A DNA stretch of 38,366 nucleotides from Candidatus Binatia bacterium (GCA_036493895.1 DASXOZ010000078.1:1-38366); one strand, 5' to 3'. Shown: positions 8,398-17,225, counted from the stretch's first letter. Numbers and translations are program-made. Notes: a model not told the origin generated them from the letters alone.

Positions 8398-9006
8398 TCA
8401 GGCGAACCCGCCGACGTACGGCAGCGCCGAAGCCGTGCGCGCGATGTCGGCTTTCGATTCGAGCAGCTGCCCGATCGGGTCCCACGTTCCTGTCGTCAGC
8501 ACTTCGCGCGCCGACGGCTTGATCGCCAGCGGAAGACGCAGGTCGCCGGCCGTGACGACCATCTGCTCGAGGTCGATCGTGATCACGGTCGAGGGCGCAG
8601 CCTCGACGCACGCCACCAGGCGACGGATGTCGTCGCCGGACAGAGTCACGCACGGCATCCCGAGCGTCGTCGAGTTGCCGAAAAAGATCTCGGCGAAACC
8701 CTCGGCGACGACGGCCTTGAATCCTGCCTTCGCGATCGCCTGCGGAGCGTGCTCGCGCGACGAGCCGCACCCGAAATTGCGGCCGGCAATCAGGATGGCG
8801 GCGCCGGCAAAGCGCGGATCGTTCAGCGGGTGCTTGCGCATGTTCTCCTGCTCGTCGAAGCGCACGTCGAAGAAGAAGTAGCGCCCGAGGCCGTCGAATG
8901 TCACGCACTTCATGAAGCGCGCAGGGATGATGCGGTCGGTGTCGATGTCGTCGCCGGGCACGGCCACGCCGCGACCGCTGATGCGAATGATCTTTTCCAG
9001 TGCCAT
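8398..9006 (-). CDS. leuD: 3-Isopropylmalate dehydratase small subunit
   Basis: This 202-residue swivel-domain subunit of isopropylmalate isomerase works with LeuC in leucine biosynthesis, converting 2-isopropylmalate to 3-isopropylmalate in the cytoplasm. Family motifs are clear: the N-terminal GDDIDTDRIIPARFMK, the RNFGCGSSREHAPQAI signature and the FFGNSTTLGMP segment. The length is typical of the proteobacterial form of LeuD. The ATG at 9006 has GAGGAA about 7 nt upstream. It follows leuC by 29 nt, so the two form one operon. leuA and leuB are not in this window. Confidence 0.97.
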   Translation of the reverse strand: MALEKIIRISGRGVAVPGDDIDTDRIIPARFMKCVTFDGLGRYFFFDVRFDEQENMRKHPLNDPRFAGAAILIAGRNFGCGSSREHAPQAIAKAGFKAVVAEGFAEIFFGNSTTLGMPCVTLSGDDIRRLVACVEAAPSTVITIDLEQMVVTAGDLRLPLAIKPSAREVLTTGTWDPIGQLLESKADIARTASALPYVGGFA

Positions 9007-9035
9007 CGTCTGTTCCTCGAATCCCCGGTTGCGGC

Positions 9036-10445
9036 TCAGATGCGAAACGTTTCGCGCGCGTCGGCGACGCAGCCTTCGACAGCCGCGGCTGCGACCATGA
9101 CCGGGCTCATCAGAACGGTGCGCCCGGTCGGGCTGCCCTGGCGTCCCTTGAAGTTGCGGTTGGACGACGATGCGCAGAACTGGTCTCCGATGAGCTTGTC
9201 GGGATTCATCGCCAGGCACATCGAGCAGCCGGCCTCGCGCCACTCGAAACCGGCATCGGTGAAGATGCGATCGAGTCCTTCGGCGATCGCCGCGCGCGCG
9301 ACGTCCTGGGAGCCCGGCACGGCCAGCGCGCGCACGCCGGGCGCGACGTGCCGCCCCTTGAGGTAGCGTGCGACCTCGCGGAAGTCGGACAGGCGCCCGT
9401 TCGTGCAGCTTCCGATGAAACACACGTCCACCCTGGTGCCGCGGATCGGCGCTCCACCGTCGAGCTTCATGTACTCGAGCGCCTCGCGAATGCCCGCAGC
9501 CTCGCTTTCGCTCGCCGCTGCAGCCGCGCTCGGAATGTTCTCGTTGACGCCGATGGCCTGTCCGGGGTTGATCCCCCACGTCACCGTCGGCGCGATGTCG
9601 GCAGCGTCGATGCGCACGACGTCGTCGTAGTCGGCGTCGGGGTCGGAAGCGATGGCTTTCCAGTAGTCGACGGCGCGATCCCACGCGTCGCCCGACGGCG
9701 CGAACGCACGGCCACGCAGGAACTCGTACGTCTTCTCGTCGGGATTGACGTAGCCGACGCGCGCGCCGCCTTCGATGGCCATGTTGCACACCGTCATGCG
9801 TTCTTCCATCGTCAGGCCGTCGATGGTCGAGCCCGCGAACTCGTAGGCGAAACCGGTGCCGCCGTTGACGCCGAGAGTGCGGATCACGTGCAGGATGATG
9901 TCCTTGGCGTAGACTCCGGCGCCGAGCTTGCCGTCGACCTGGACGCGGCGCACTTTCATCGGCGCCAGCGCCAGCGTCTGCGTCGCCAGCACGTCGCGCA
10001 CCTGCGTGGTGCCGATGCCGAACGCGATCGCGCCGAACGCACCGTGCGTGGAGGTGTGCGAATCCCCGCACGCGATCGTCATGCCCGGCTGCGTGATGCC
10101 GAGCTCCGGTCCGATCACGTGGACGATGCCCTGCTTGCCGCTGTCGGTGCCGAAGAATCGGATGCCGAATTCGCTGCAGGCTTTCTCGAGCGCGACCATC
10201 ATCCCTTCGGCCAGCGGATCGGCGTAGGGACGCGCCTGCGTGTCGGTAGGCACGATATGATCGACAGTCGCGAAGGTGCGGTCCGGCCTCAGCACCGACA
10301 GCCCGAGGTCGCGCAGCATCCCGAACGCCTGGGGGCTGGTGACTTCGTGGATCAGGTGGGCTCCGATGAAGAGCTGCACCCCGCCGCCCGGCAGCTCGCG
10401 GACGGTGTGACGCTCCCACACTTTCTGGAACAGGCTCTTTCCCAT
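9036..10445 (-). CDS. leuC: 3-Isopropylmalate dehydratase large subunit
   Basis: This 469-residue aconitase-family subunit carries the [4Fe-4S] cluster. The ligands are visible at about C346 (IGSCTNGR) and about C406 and C409 ([10 protein letters not shown]), matching the spacing of E. coli LeuC (347/407/410). The [14 protein letters not shown] motif and the substrate-side [12 protein letters not shown] motif are intact. It starts at 10445 and is the first gene of leuCD. The 71-bp divergent region between it and a LysR-type regulator contains a perfect inverted repeat. That arrangement suggests control of leuCD by the neighbouring regulator, which is an inference from position only. Confidence 0.97.
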   Translation of the reverse strand: MGKSLFQKVWERHTVRELPGGGVQLFIGAHLIHEVTSPQAFGMLRDLGLSVLRPDRTFATVDHIVPTDTQARPYADPLAEGMMVALEKACSEFGIRFFGTDSGKQGIVHVIGPELGITQPGMTIACGDSHTSTHGAFGAIAFGIGTTQVRDVLATQTLALAPMKVRRVQVDGKLGAGVYAKDIILHVIRTLGVNGGTGFAYEFAGSTIDGLTMEERMTVCNMAIEGGARVGYVNPDEKTYEFLRGRAFAPSGDAWDRAVDYWKAIASDPDADYDDVVRIDAADIAPTVTWGINPGQAIGVNENIPSAAAAASESEAAGIREALEYMKLDGGAPIRGTRVDVCFIGSCTNGRLSDFREVARYLKGRHVAPGVRALAVPGSQDVARAAIAEGLDRIFTDAGFEWREAGCSMCLAMNPDKLIGDQFCASSSNRNFKGRQGSPTGRTVLMSPVMVAAAAVEGCVADARETFRI

Positions 10446-10490
10446 CCGGCGAGTATCGACGATCCCAATTGTTTAGTCTAGTGACATATT

Positions 10491-10507
10491 CTTAGCTTTA
10501 TGCTAAG
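10491..10507. promoter_or_regulatory. Candidate LysR-type operator between leuC and lysR
   Basis: The perfect inverted repeat CTTAGC-TTTAT-GCTAAG lies in the 71-bp divergent intergenic region and contains the T-N11-A core expected of LysR-type boxes. It ends 9 bp before the regulator start codon and lies 46 bp upstream of leuC. The surrounding DNA is the most AT-rich in this neighbourhood, as expected for overlapping divergent promoters. Confidence 0.55.
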
Positions 10508-10516
10508 TTTTTCTTC

Positions 10517-11533
10517 ATGTTCGACGCCGCCCTGCTGCCGGCGCTTCACGACGCACTGACCGTTGCGCGGCATGGCTCGGTGGCGCGAGCCGCCGAAGCC
10601 CTCTTCAAGACTCCGTCGGCAGTCAGCCAGCAACTGCGCCGCATCGAACAGCACTTCGGCGTCTCGCTGTTCGAGCGCGACGGGCGCGGCATCCGGCTGA
10701 CGGCCTCGGGCGAGGCGTTCCTCGGCCCGGCGACGCGCCTGTTCGACGAGGCGGAGTCGGTTTGCGACCTTCTCGATTCGATGGCGGGGGCGCCGGTGGC
10801 CACCGTGCGCATCGCCGCCAGCGACTACCTCGGAAAGGAGCTGCTGGCGCCGGTGCTGCGCGACATCCAGCTCGGGACGCCGGCGGTCGGCGGCTCCGCT
10901 TCCCGGGCCAGCGCGCCCGACCAGCGCAGCCTCGCGCCGGCGCTGCGCGTCGCGATTACGACCGCGCATTCTTCGGAGGCCGTGCGGCTGCTCGAGCTCG
11001 GCCAGGTGGACGCGGCAATCGTCAGCACCGCCTCGACACTGCCCGGCCTCGACGAGCACCTGCTGTTCGAGCAGCCGCTTCAATGGATCGCCGCGCGCCG
11101 CGATCCGCCGATGCCGGTGATGGAGCGGCTGGCAACGGAGCCGGTGCTTCGCCTGGCCGCCGGCAGCCTCGGCCGAAGCGTCCTCGATGCCTGGCTCGAG
11201 CGTCATGCAATCCAGCCGGCCTCGACGATCGACGTCCCGGGCGTCTCGCTGCTGATCGACTACGCGACCACCGGCTGCGGCATCGGCCTGGCGCCTGCAT
11301 TGCCGCTTCGCGAGCTCGACTCGCGGCGCCTGTTCATCGAGGACGCCGGGCTGCCTCCTCTTCCCGTCCGTCTCGTGATGAGGCCGAGCTTCCCGGTGGC
11401 ACCGCCGATGGCGATGCTGCTCGAGCGCGTCAAGGCGCGCGGACTGGCACTGGCCAAGCTGCTGGCGGCCGACCGCCGCGGCGGCGGCCGAAAAGGCCGA
11501 AAAGCCGCTCTTTTTCCTGCGGAACGCGGGTGA
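10517..11533 (+). CDS. LysR-family transcriptional regulator
   Basis: This 338-residue regulator has an N-terminal winged helix-turn-helix (about residues 5-65; GSVARAAEALFKTPSAVSQQ then RIEQHFGVSLFERDGRG), followed by a two-lobed effector domain. The HTH spacing and the LTASGEAFL helix are textbook LysR. The effector domain is divergent, so I cannot name the ligand. It is divergently transcribed from leuCD across an inverted repeat with T-N11-A geometry, which is the usual arrangement for a LysR protein controlling its neighbour; leucine-pathway control is therefore plausible but unproven. The C-terminus is Lys/Arg/Gly-rich (RRGGGRKGRKAALF), longer than usual. The stop overlaps a possible GTG start of the next gene. 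Confidence 0.9.
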   Translation: MFDAALLPALHDALTVARHGSVARAAEALFKTPSAVSQQLRRIEQHFGVSLFERDGRGIRLTASGEAFLGPATRLFDEAESVCDLLDSMAGAPVATVRIAASDYLGKELLAPVLRDIQLGTPAVGGSASRASAPDQRSLAPALRVAITTAHSSEAVRLLELGQVDAAIVSTASTLPGLDEHLLFEQPLQWIAARRDPPMPVMERLATEPVLRLAAGSLGRSVLDAWLERHAIQPASTIDVPGVSLLIDYATTGCGIGLAPALPLRELDSRRLFIEDAGLPPLPVRLVMRPSFPVAPPMAMLLERVKARGLALAKLLAADRRGGGRKGRKAALFPAERG

Positions 11534-11577
11534 GCGTTTTTTTGCGCGGGCCGGTCGCGTTACGGTTTGCGGCTACG

Positions 11578-12222
11578 ATGCCGCCCGGAACTGAAAACGG
11601 CAGCGCCACTGCGCATTCCCGTTCCACTGCGGGCGCGGACGCTGCGGCCGATGCGCGCCACACCGGCCGCATCCTCAAGTGGAACGACGAGCGCGGCTTC
11701 GGGTTCATTCTTCCCGAGGACGGCGGCCAGACCGTGTTCGTGCACATCTCGGGTTTCCGCTCTTCCGGACGGCGTCCGAAAGAGGGCGACGCGGTCTATT
11801 TCCGCATCGATCGCGAAGACCGGCGCACCAAGGCCGTGGACGTGCGCATCAAGGGCCTTCCGCTGCCCGACACCGTCACGGTCGCCTACGCAGTCGGTGC
11901 GCTCTGGCTCATCGCGCTGATCGGCTTCCTCTTCGATGTCGACCAGATCGGATGGCCGGTGTTCCTCTACCTGATGATGAGCGTCATCACGTTCGGCTTC
12001 TATTACGTCGACAAGAAGCGGGCCGAGGCGCGGCGCTGGCGCATCACCGGCACGACGCTGCACGTGCTCGAAGCGGTCGGCGGCTGGCCGGGAGCGCTGC
12101 TGGCGATGGCGATGCTGCGCCACATGACACGCAAGCGCGAGCACCTGACGATTCTTTCGGCGATCGTCGTCCTGCACCTGGTGGGCTGGGTAGTCTGGTC
12201 GTTGTACCAGCCTGCCGGCTGA
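11578..12222 (+). CDS. Cold-shock domain plus DUF1294 membrane protein
   Basis: This 214-residue protein joins a cold-shock (OB-fold) domain at about residues 28-95 to a DUF1294 membrane domain. The nucleic-acid-binding motifs are present: ERGFGFI (RNP1-like) and VFVHIS (RNP2-like). About three or four hydrophobic segments follow, including the VAYAVGALWLIALIGFLF region, one around the YVDKKRA loop typical of DUF1294, and a C-terminal helix. This fusion is widespread in proteobacteria; its role, possibly membrane-associated RNA binding, is not established. I start at the ATG at 11578. An alternative GTG at 11530 overlaps the lysR stop (GTGA) and would add 16 residues. It converges with the PBP gene. 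Confidence 0.88.
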   Translation: MPPGTENGSATAHSRSTAGADAAADARHTGRILKWNDERGFGFILPEDGGQTVFVHISGFRSSGRRPKEGDAVYFRIDREDRRTKAVDVRIKGLPLPDTVTVAYAVGALWLIALIGFLFDVDQIGWPVFLYLMMSVITFGFYYVDKKRAEARRWRITGTTLHVLEAVGGWPGALLAMAMLRHMTRKREHLTILSAIVVLHLVGWVVWSLYQPAG

Positions 12223-12265
12223 CCGTTCACGCTCTGGCAGCGGGCGCCGTCCCTACGAAGCAGCA

Positions 12266-12287
12266 CGCGGGCTGTCGCACAGCCGCG
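12266..12287. other. Hairpin between convergent genes
   Basis: CGCGGGCTGT (12266-12275) and ACAGCCGCG (12279-12287) pair with one bulged G around a 3-nt loop, in the 86-bp gap between the convergent cold-shock/DUF1294 and PBP1A genes. It could work as a two-way termination structure, but neither strand has a T-tract after it. Confidence 0.4.
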
Positions 12288-12308
12288 AAATGCGTACTGC
12301 CCCGGATT

Positions 12309-14918
12309 TCAGGAATCGGACGGGAAGCGTGGCAGCGGCTCGTTGCCGGCGGCTTCACGCTGGAGGATTTTCTGCGGGACCTTGCCGCGCGGAAAGCCGT
12401 ACCAGGCCTCGCCGACGTTGACGAGCACGGCTTCGTCGGGAATCGGCATGCGCGGCGGCACCGTCGTCTCCAGGCTGTCCATGATCTTCACCCACGCCGG
12501 CAGCGCAGTGACTCCGCCGGTTTCCTTCGGGCCGATCGGCTCCGGGCCGTCGGATCCGACCCAGACGATCGTCGTGTGGTTGGCATCGAAACCGTCGAAC
12601 CACGCGTCGATGCACTCGTTGGTCGTGCCGGTTTTTCCCGCGCGATCGTAGCCTTCCTTGTACGCGCGCTTGGCGGTGCCGGATTTGACGACCTCGCGCA
12701 TCATGTCGACCATCTCGTAGGCGACTCCTGCCGGCAGTGCGCGCGGCTGCGGCCCTCCGGGCAGGCGGCCGACGACTTCTCCGTCGACGACGACGTTTCC
12801 GCCGGCCACTCCGAGCAGCTTGCCGGTCTGGTCCTTGATCGAATCGATCATCACCGGCTCGACCGGCGAGCCCATGCGCGCGAGCGTCGAATACGCCGCC
12901 GCCATGTCCATCGGCGTCACTTCGCTGCTGCCGAGCGCGATCGACATGTCGGGACGGATCGGAGTGCGCACGCCCATCGCGCGCGCCGTCTCGATCACGC
13001 GGCGAGGCCCTAGCTCCAGCACGAAGCGCACCGACACGGTGTTCAGGCTCTTGGCCAGCGCGAAGCGCATCGGCAGGTCGCCGTAGTACTTGTCCTCGTA
13101 GTTGGCCGGCGTCCACATCTTGCCGTTGCCGCCCGGCAGCGAGATCGGCGCGTCGTGGACGATGTCGAGCTGGTTCTTGCCCGACTTGAGCGCGGTGCTG
13201 TAGACGAACGGCTTGAAGCTGCTGCCCGGCTGGCGATGCGCCTGCGTTGCGCGCACGAAACCCTCGAGCACGTCCTCGTAGCCGCCGACGATCGCGCGCA
13301 CGCGGCCCGTCGCATTGTCGACGACGACGGATGCGCCTTCGGCCCACGGCGCGGGATCGAGCTTGACGGTCTTCTCGTCGATGTCGCAGACGCGAAGCAC
13401 GTCGCCGTTGCCGGCTTCGGACGAAATCGTGCGCTTGCTCTTGCCTCCGGCGGTGCGAACCAGCACGCCGCGGTCGGATTTGACGAGCGAGAACGTGAAC
13501 GGCCCGGCCTCCAGCTGGTCGACTCCCTTCGGACCGACGATCACCTGGAAGCAGTCGTCGGGCTTCGGCATCGCGACGGCAGGAATTTTCGGCGGCTCCA
13601 GCGGTACGGCCGGCTTGGCAGCGCGGGCGGTCCTGTGCGCCGAAGTATGGCTGCGCGCCGCCTTGGCGGCCGCCTTTCGCGCCTCCGCCTCGCGGGCCTT
13701 CCTCGCGGCTTCGGCGGCGGCCTTGATCCTCGCTTCTTCCTCGTCGTCGGTCGTCGCCCCTTCGGGCTCGGCGATTCTCTGCAGGCCGGCCGCGCGCGCC
13801 AGGAACCACTGGCGCTGGGAGTCGGGCACGTGCTGGACGACGCCGCGGCGCCCTCTTCTTTCGTCGACGCCGACCAGCGCTTCGCGCACCGCGGACTCGG
13901 CGGTCTGCTGGGTCGAAAGGTCCAGCGCCGTGTAGACGTGGAACCCTTCCGACATCGGGGTCGTGGTGCCGAAGAGGCGGCGGATCTCGCGGCGCACTTC
14001 GGTGATGTAGGCCAGGCCGACGGCAGGCAGGGTCGGCCTCTCGGTCGGGGCCAGCACCGGCTCCTGCGCGAAGCGCTTGGAGTCGGCCAGCGTCATGTAG
14101 CCTTCCTCGACCATGCGGCCGAGCACGTAGCTGCGCCGCATGATCGTGTTCTCGGGATGCTTGTGCGGCGAGTAGCGCGTCGGCGCCGGAACCAGGCCGG
14201 CAAGCGTCGCGGCCTGGCCCGGGTCGAGCTCGGCCGCGGGCTTGCCGAAGTAGTCGAGCGCGGCAGCCTCCACTCCGTAGTTTCCCGAGCCGAGGTAGAC
14301 ATAGTTGATGTAAAGCTCGAGCAGCTCCTTCTTGCTCAGCTCGCGCTCGAGGCGAAGCGCGAGCACCGCTTCGCGCATCTTGCGGATGTAGCTTCGCTCT
14401 TTGCCGACCAGCAGGTTCTTGACGATCTGCTGCGTGATCGTCGAGCCGCCCTGGTGCACGCCTCCGCGCAGGAAGTTGGACACGAATGCGCGCGCCATCC
14501 CGGCGGGGTCGACGCCGCGGTGCTCGAAGAACCGGCGGTCCTCGGCCGCGACGAAAGCCTGCCAGACGAAGTCGGGCAGCGACTTGATCGGGACCCAGAT
14601 GCGACGCTCGATGTAGAATTCGTCGACCTTGGTTCCGGCCGAATCGTAAATGACGCAGTTCGAAGGAGGGCGGTAGGCTTGAACGTGGGCAAGGTTCTCG
14701 GGCAGAGTGGCAAGCACGTTGTCGTTGAGCCAGTGCCAGCTCCAGATCCCACCCACGATGGCCGCTAGAAAGCCGACGAACAGCGCCGTGCGCACGAAGC
14801 GCCGCGCGCTGCGAAACCTCCTGCGCCGCGCCGGCTTCTTCGGCTTCTCCGGATTTTCCGGATTTGGCGGCGGCGCTTCGCCGTCGCTGCGCCCCTCCCC
14901 GCTCACATCCTTCGCCAT
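12309..14918 (-). CDS. mrcA: Class A penicillin-binding protein 1A
   Basis: This 869-residue bifunctional peptidoglycan synthase polymerises lipid II and cross-links stem peptides at the inner membrane. After a Pro/Arg-rich cytoplasmic tail and one membrane helix comes a GT51 glycosyltransferase domain with AAEDRRFFEHRGVDP, GGSTITQQ and KNLLVGKERS. The transpeptidase has SxxK in PGSSFKPF, SxN in AKSLNT and KTGTT. An OB-like region precedes the transpeptidase, and inserted there is an unusual Ala/Lys/Glu/Arg-rich stretch of roughly 60 residues (DDEEEARIKAAAEAARKAR onward), likely a coiled coil, followed by a Pro-rich linker. The start at 14918 lies inside the 5' end of an opposite-strand lipoprotein gene. 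Family assignment is secure. Confidence 0.94.
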   Translation of the reverse strand: MAKDVSGEGRSDGEAPPPNPENPEKPKKPARRRRFRSARRFVRTALFVGFLAAIVGGIWSWHWLNDNVLATLPENLAHVQAYRPPSNCVIYDSAGTKVDEFYIERRIWVPIKSLPDFVWQAFVAAEDRRFFEHRGVDPAGMARAFVSNFLRGGVHQGGSTITQQIVKNLLVGKERSYIRKMREAVLALRLERELSKKELLELYINYVYLGSGNYGVEAAALDYFGKPAAELDPGQAATLAGLVPAPTRYSPHKHPENTIMRRSYVLGRMVEEGYMTLADSKRFAQEPVLAPTERPTLPAVGLAYITEVRREIRRLFGTTTPMSEGFHVYTALDLSTQQTAESAVREALVGVDERRGRRGVVQHVPDSQRQWFLARAAGLQRIAEPEGATTDDEEEARIKAAAEAARKAREAEARKAAAKAARSHTSAHRTARAAKPAVPLEPPKIPAVAMPKPDDCFQVIVGPKGVDQLEAGPFTFSLVKSDRGVLVRTAGGKSKRTISSEAGNGDVLRVCDIDEKTVKLDPAPWAEGASVVVDNATGRVRAIVGGYEDVLEGFVRATQAHRQPGSSFKPFVYSTALKSGKNQLDIVHDAPISLPGGNGKMWTPANYEDKYYGDLPMRFALAKSLNTVSVRFVLELGPRRVIETARAMGVRTPIRPDMSIALGSSEVTPMDMAAAYSTLARMGSPVEPVMIDSIKDQTGKLLGVAGGNVVVDGEVVGRLPGGPQPRALPAGVAYEMVDMMREVVKSGTAKRAYKEGYDRAGKTGTTNECIDAWFDGFDANHTTIVWVGSDGPEPIGPKETGGVTALPAWVKIMDSLETTVPPRMPIPDEAVLVNVGEAWYGFPRGKVPQKILQREAAGNEPLPRFPSDS

Positions 14919-16527
14919 CGCGGCTGTACTTATAGCAGTGGCGGGCTGCGAATCCCGCATCGAGACTCCGAAGAGCACCCTGCAGAGCACGCTCGATGAC
15001 GCGTGGAAACCGCCCGAAGAGGACGTCTTCCCGGCCGCCACCGACGTGCGCATCGAGCCGGTCAAGGATTTCGGCGGCCACCGTTACGCACACGAGGTGG
15101 CCGGCATCGTCGTCACGCTCTACGAGACGGGGCTGACCGATCTGGCGGGAGTGGTTCCTCACTACGACCAGAACGGTCCGCCGCCGGGTGTCGACCACTG
15201 GCTGACCGGCGGGCACAAGCACTGGAACGCGCGCTTCTCGTTCACGTACGACCGCGACCAGCTCCAGATCGTGCTTCGCCTGTGCCCCGCCAACGGCCCG
15301 TGCAAGGGCGCGTCCGCCTCCGGGCCTCGCGAATCACCCGAAGGGGCGATCACCGAGCTGCTCGTGTGGACGGCCCGGCAGATCAACACGCCGGTGCCGG
15401 CGGGAATGGTCGAGACGTGGTCGAAACCGCTTTCGTCCGACCGCTATGCCGTGCTCGTGCTCGGTCGCGCCGCCGCGTCCTGGTACGGGATGATCGATCC
15501 GGTCGATCCCCACGAGCGTGGCGACCCCGACAAGGATCCCCTTGCCCGCGTCGTGCTGATCGACCCGTCGCTGTCGATGGCGCACTACCTGATGGGCAGG
15601 CGCGCCCTCGACATCGGGCGCGCCAACATTGCCGCGCGCGCGTTCGAGCGGGCCAGGGAGACGACGCCCGACCGCTTCGTCTTCGAAGCCGCCGGAGCCG
15701 CGGCCGCCTCGGCGTCGGGACAGTGGGCCGACGCCCGCAAGCGCTGGGACGACCTCGACTCGCGCTGGCCCGACGACAGCCGCATCGTCATTCCGCGCCT
15801 GGAGACGTACCTTTCGACGGGGATGCCGGGCGAGGCGCAAACTCTCGTCGACGGCCTGCCCGACCGCTTCGACGACGACCCGGAAGTCGCGCGCCTTCGC
15901 GTCGGCATCGCCGAAAAACTCGGTCCCGGCCCCGACTACGAAAAGCTCGTCATCGCGTGGGAGAACGCAGCCGAGTACGACCCGGAGCCCGTCCGCCGTC
16001 ACATTGCGCTGCGCCTGAGGGACGGCCGCCTCGTAGAAGCGTTCGATCTTCTCGGCAAGCTCGAAGCGCGCGGCGCCAGCTCCGAAGCCGAGCAGATGAT
16101 GATCGCGCTCGGCGCCGACATCGGTCGTTACGAAGAAGCCGCCAAGCAGGCGGCGCTGGCCGGCAGCGATTCGCTGGCCTCCAGGCTGCGCCTTCGTGCG
16201 GCACTGGAGAAAGACCCTCACGAGATCCCGTCGGACCTCATGAAAATGCCGGATCATGATGCGAGGCTGCTGGTTGCCAAGCTGCGATCGGCAAGGGAGC
16301 CGGAGCAGGCGCTCGCCGACGTGCGCGCGCTGCTGCGCGAGGACCGGTTCCTGGCCGAAGCGCTCGCGCTCGAGATCTCTCTTCTCGAAAAGCTCGGTCG
16401 CTCGGACGAAGCCGTGCAGGCTCGCGAGCAGCTTCAGTTTGCCGATCCGGCCTTTGCCTCCGGCCCGAGGACCGTGGCGGGAGAGACCGCCGACGGCTCG
16501 CAGTCGCAGGCCTCGCTGTCCGAATAG
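14758..16527 (+). CDS. Lipoprotein with novel N-domain and TPR-like repeats
   Basis: The mature part is clearly real coding sequence: the signal helix FAIAAVLIAVAG ends in lipobox AVAGC, then an unrecognised domain of about 200 residues (Trp/His/Tyr-rich, containing GVVPHYDQNGPPPGVDHW), then about 300 residues of TPR-like helices (for example ARAFERARETTPDRF and the AVQAREQL region). I do not recognise the N-domain. The start is uncertain. The ATG at 14758 gives 589 residues but an atypically long pre-signal region; GTG at 14788 or CTG at 14887 would be shorter. Any start early enough to keep the signal peptide overlaps the 5' end of mrcA on the other strand. The partnership with cell-wall synthesis is suggested only by this divergent arrangement. 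Confidence 0.78.
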   Translation: MAARKPTNSAVRTKRRALRNLLRRAGFFGFSGFSGFGGGASPSLRPSPLTSFAIAAVLIAVAGCESRIETPKSTLQSTLDDAWKPPEEDVFPAATDVRIEPVKDFGGHRYAHEVAGIVVTLYETGLTDLAGVVPHYDQNGPPPGVDHWLTGGHKHWNARFSFTYDRDQLQIVLRLCPANGPCKGASASGPRESPEGAITELLVWTARQINTPVPAGMVETWSKPLSSDRYAVLVLGRAAASWYGMIDPVDPHERGDPDKDPLARVVLIDPSLSMAHYLMGRRALDIGRANIAARAFERARETTPDRFVFEAAGAAAASASGQWADARKRWDDLDSRWPDDSRIVIPRLETYLSTGMPGEAQTLVDGLPDRFDDDPEVARLRVGIAEKLGPGPDYEKLVIAWENAAEYDPEPVRRHIALRLRDGRLVEAFDLLGKLEARGASSEAEQMMIALGADIGRYEEAAKQAALAGSDSLASRLRLRAALEKDPHEIPSDLMKMPDHDARLLVAKLRSAREPEQALADVRALLREDRFLAEALALEISLLEKLGRSDEAVQAREQLQFADPAFASGPRTVAGETADGSQSQASLSE

Positions 16528-17225
16528 CAGATCGACCCCGATACCAGCATGACCCCGGCCGCGGGCACTGCGCCCGGGCAAAGGAAGCCGCCGCCGATCG
16601 CGATGACGGCCACCAGTGGAGCTTTTTTTGCCGAGGCCGGCCCGTCGTCCCCTTTCCTGTCGTCTACGCCTGGAACCGGATCGGGGAAGCCCGTGCCCTT
16701 GACGAGCTCCGGCTCGCAGCCTTTGAGCAGCGGCTCGACGTATCGCTGCTGCCACGTGGACGCCTCCGGATAACCGCGCACGAGGTTGTCGACGCGCTCG
16801 AGAAGCGTCGTCACCTTGTGGTTCGTCTCCGGATCGACGAGCGGTGCGACTGTGGGCTCGACCGTCATGTTCTCGACTCGACGGGCCTGGACGCGGGCGC
16901 TCTGGACGGCGTCCCGGAACGCGCGACCGAGCTCGCGGGAGCGGGCACCGAGGTCCAACAGCCAGTCGGTCTTGCAGTCGGGAGGCTTGGCGGCGAACGC
17001 TCTTTTCTCGCCGATCGAATTGTGGACCCGGAACATCGCCGTGCCGATGGCCTCGGCCTCTTCGGTCAGACGCTGCAGTCTGGCGATTGCCTGGTTGGCC
17101 TGGACCAGGCCGGGAGCGAGGATCGACGCGTCGATGCCGTCGGAGCGGGCTGCCCCGGCGGTATCCGCCGCGAGGATTGCGGCAAGAATCCCTGCCACCA
17201 CCGGAGCCACGGACCTGAGGGACAT
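16434..17225 (-). CDS. Hypothetical exported protein
   Basis: This 263-residue protein is not recognised. It has an N-terminal signal-like helix ending in the DTAGAA region (about residues 8-26), a mainly helical middle (ARSRELGRAFRDAVQSARV then RRVENMTVEP), a charged low-complexity linker (DDRKGDDGPASAKK), and a C-terminal Gly-rich hydrophobic segment (VAVIAIGGGFLCPGAVPAAG) followed by a Cys-rich tail (CYSDSEACDC). The layout suggests a periplasmic protein with a C-terminal membrane or glycine-zipper segment. Its 3' end overlaps the convergent TPR-lipoprotein gene by 94 bp. No strong ribosome site is visible at the 17225 ATG. Support rests on length and on coherent signal-peptide and domain-like composition. 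Confidence 0.65.
   Translation of the reverse strand: MSLRSVAPVVAGILAAILAADTAGAARSDGIDASILAPGLVQANQAIARLQRLTEEAEAIGTAMFRVHNSIGEKRAFAAKPPDCKTDWLLDLGARSRELGRAFRDAVQSARVQARRVENMTVEPTVAPLVDPETNHKVTTLLERVDNLVRGYPEASTWQQRYVEPLLKGCEPELVKGTGFPDPVPGVDDRKGDDGPASAKKAPLVAVIAIGGGFLCPGAVPAAGVMLVSGSICYSDSEACDCEPSAVSPATVLGPEAKAGSAN

Noticed and set aside
8398..10419. Single frame that looks like a LeuD fused to a long N-terminal part
   Set aside because: The N-terminal portion is an off-frame shadow of leuC. LeuD starts at the ATG at 9006 behind a good ribosome site.
13155..14768. 537-codon plus-strand frame opposite mrcA
   Set aside because: Antisense shadow; no domain, no start signal, and mrcA is complete on the other strand.
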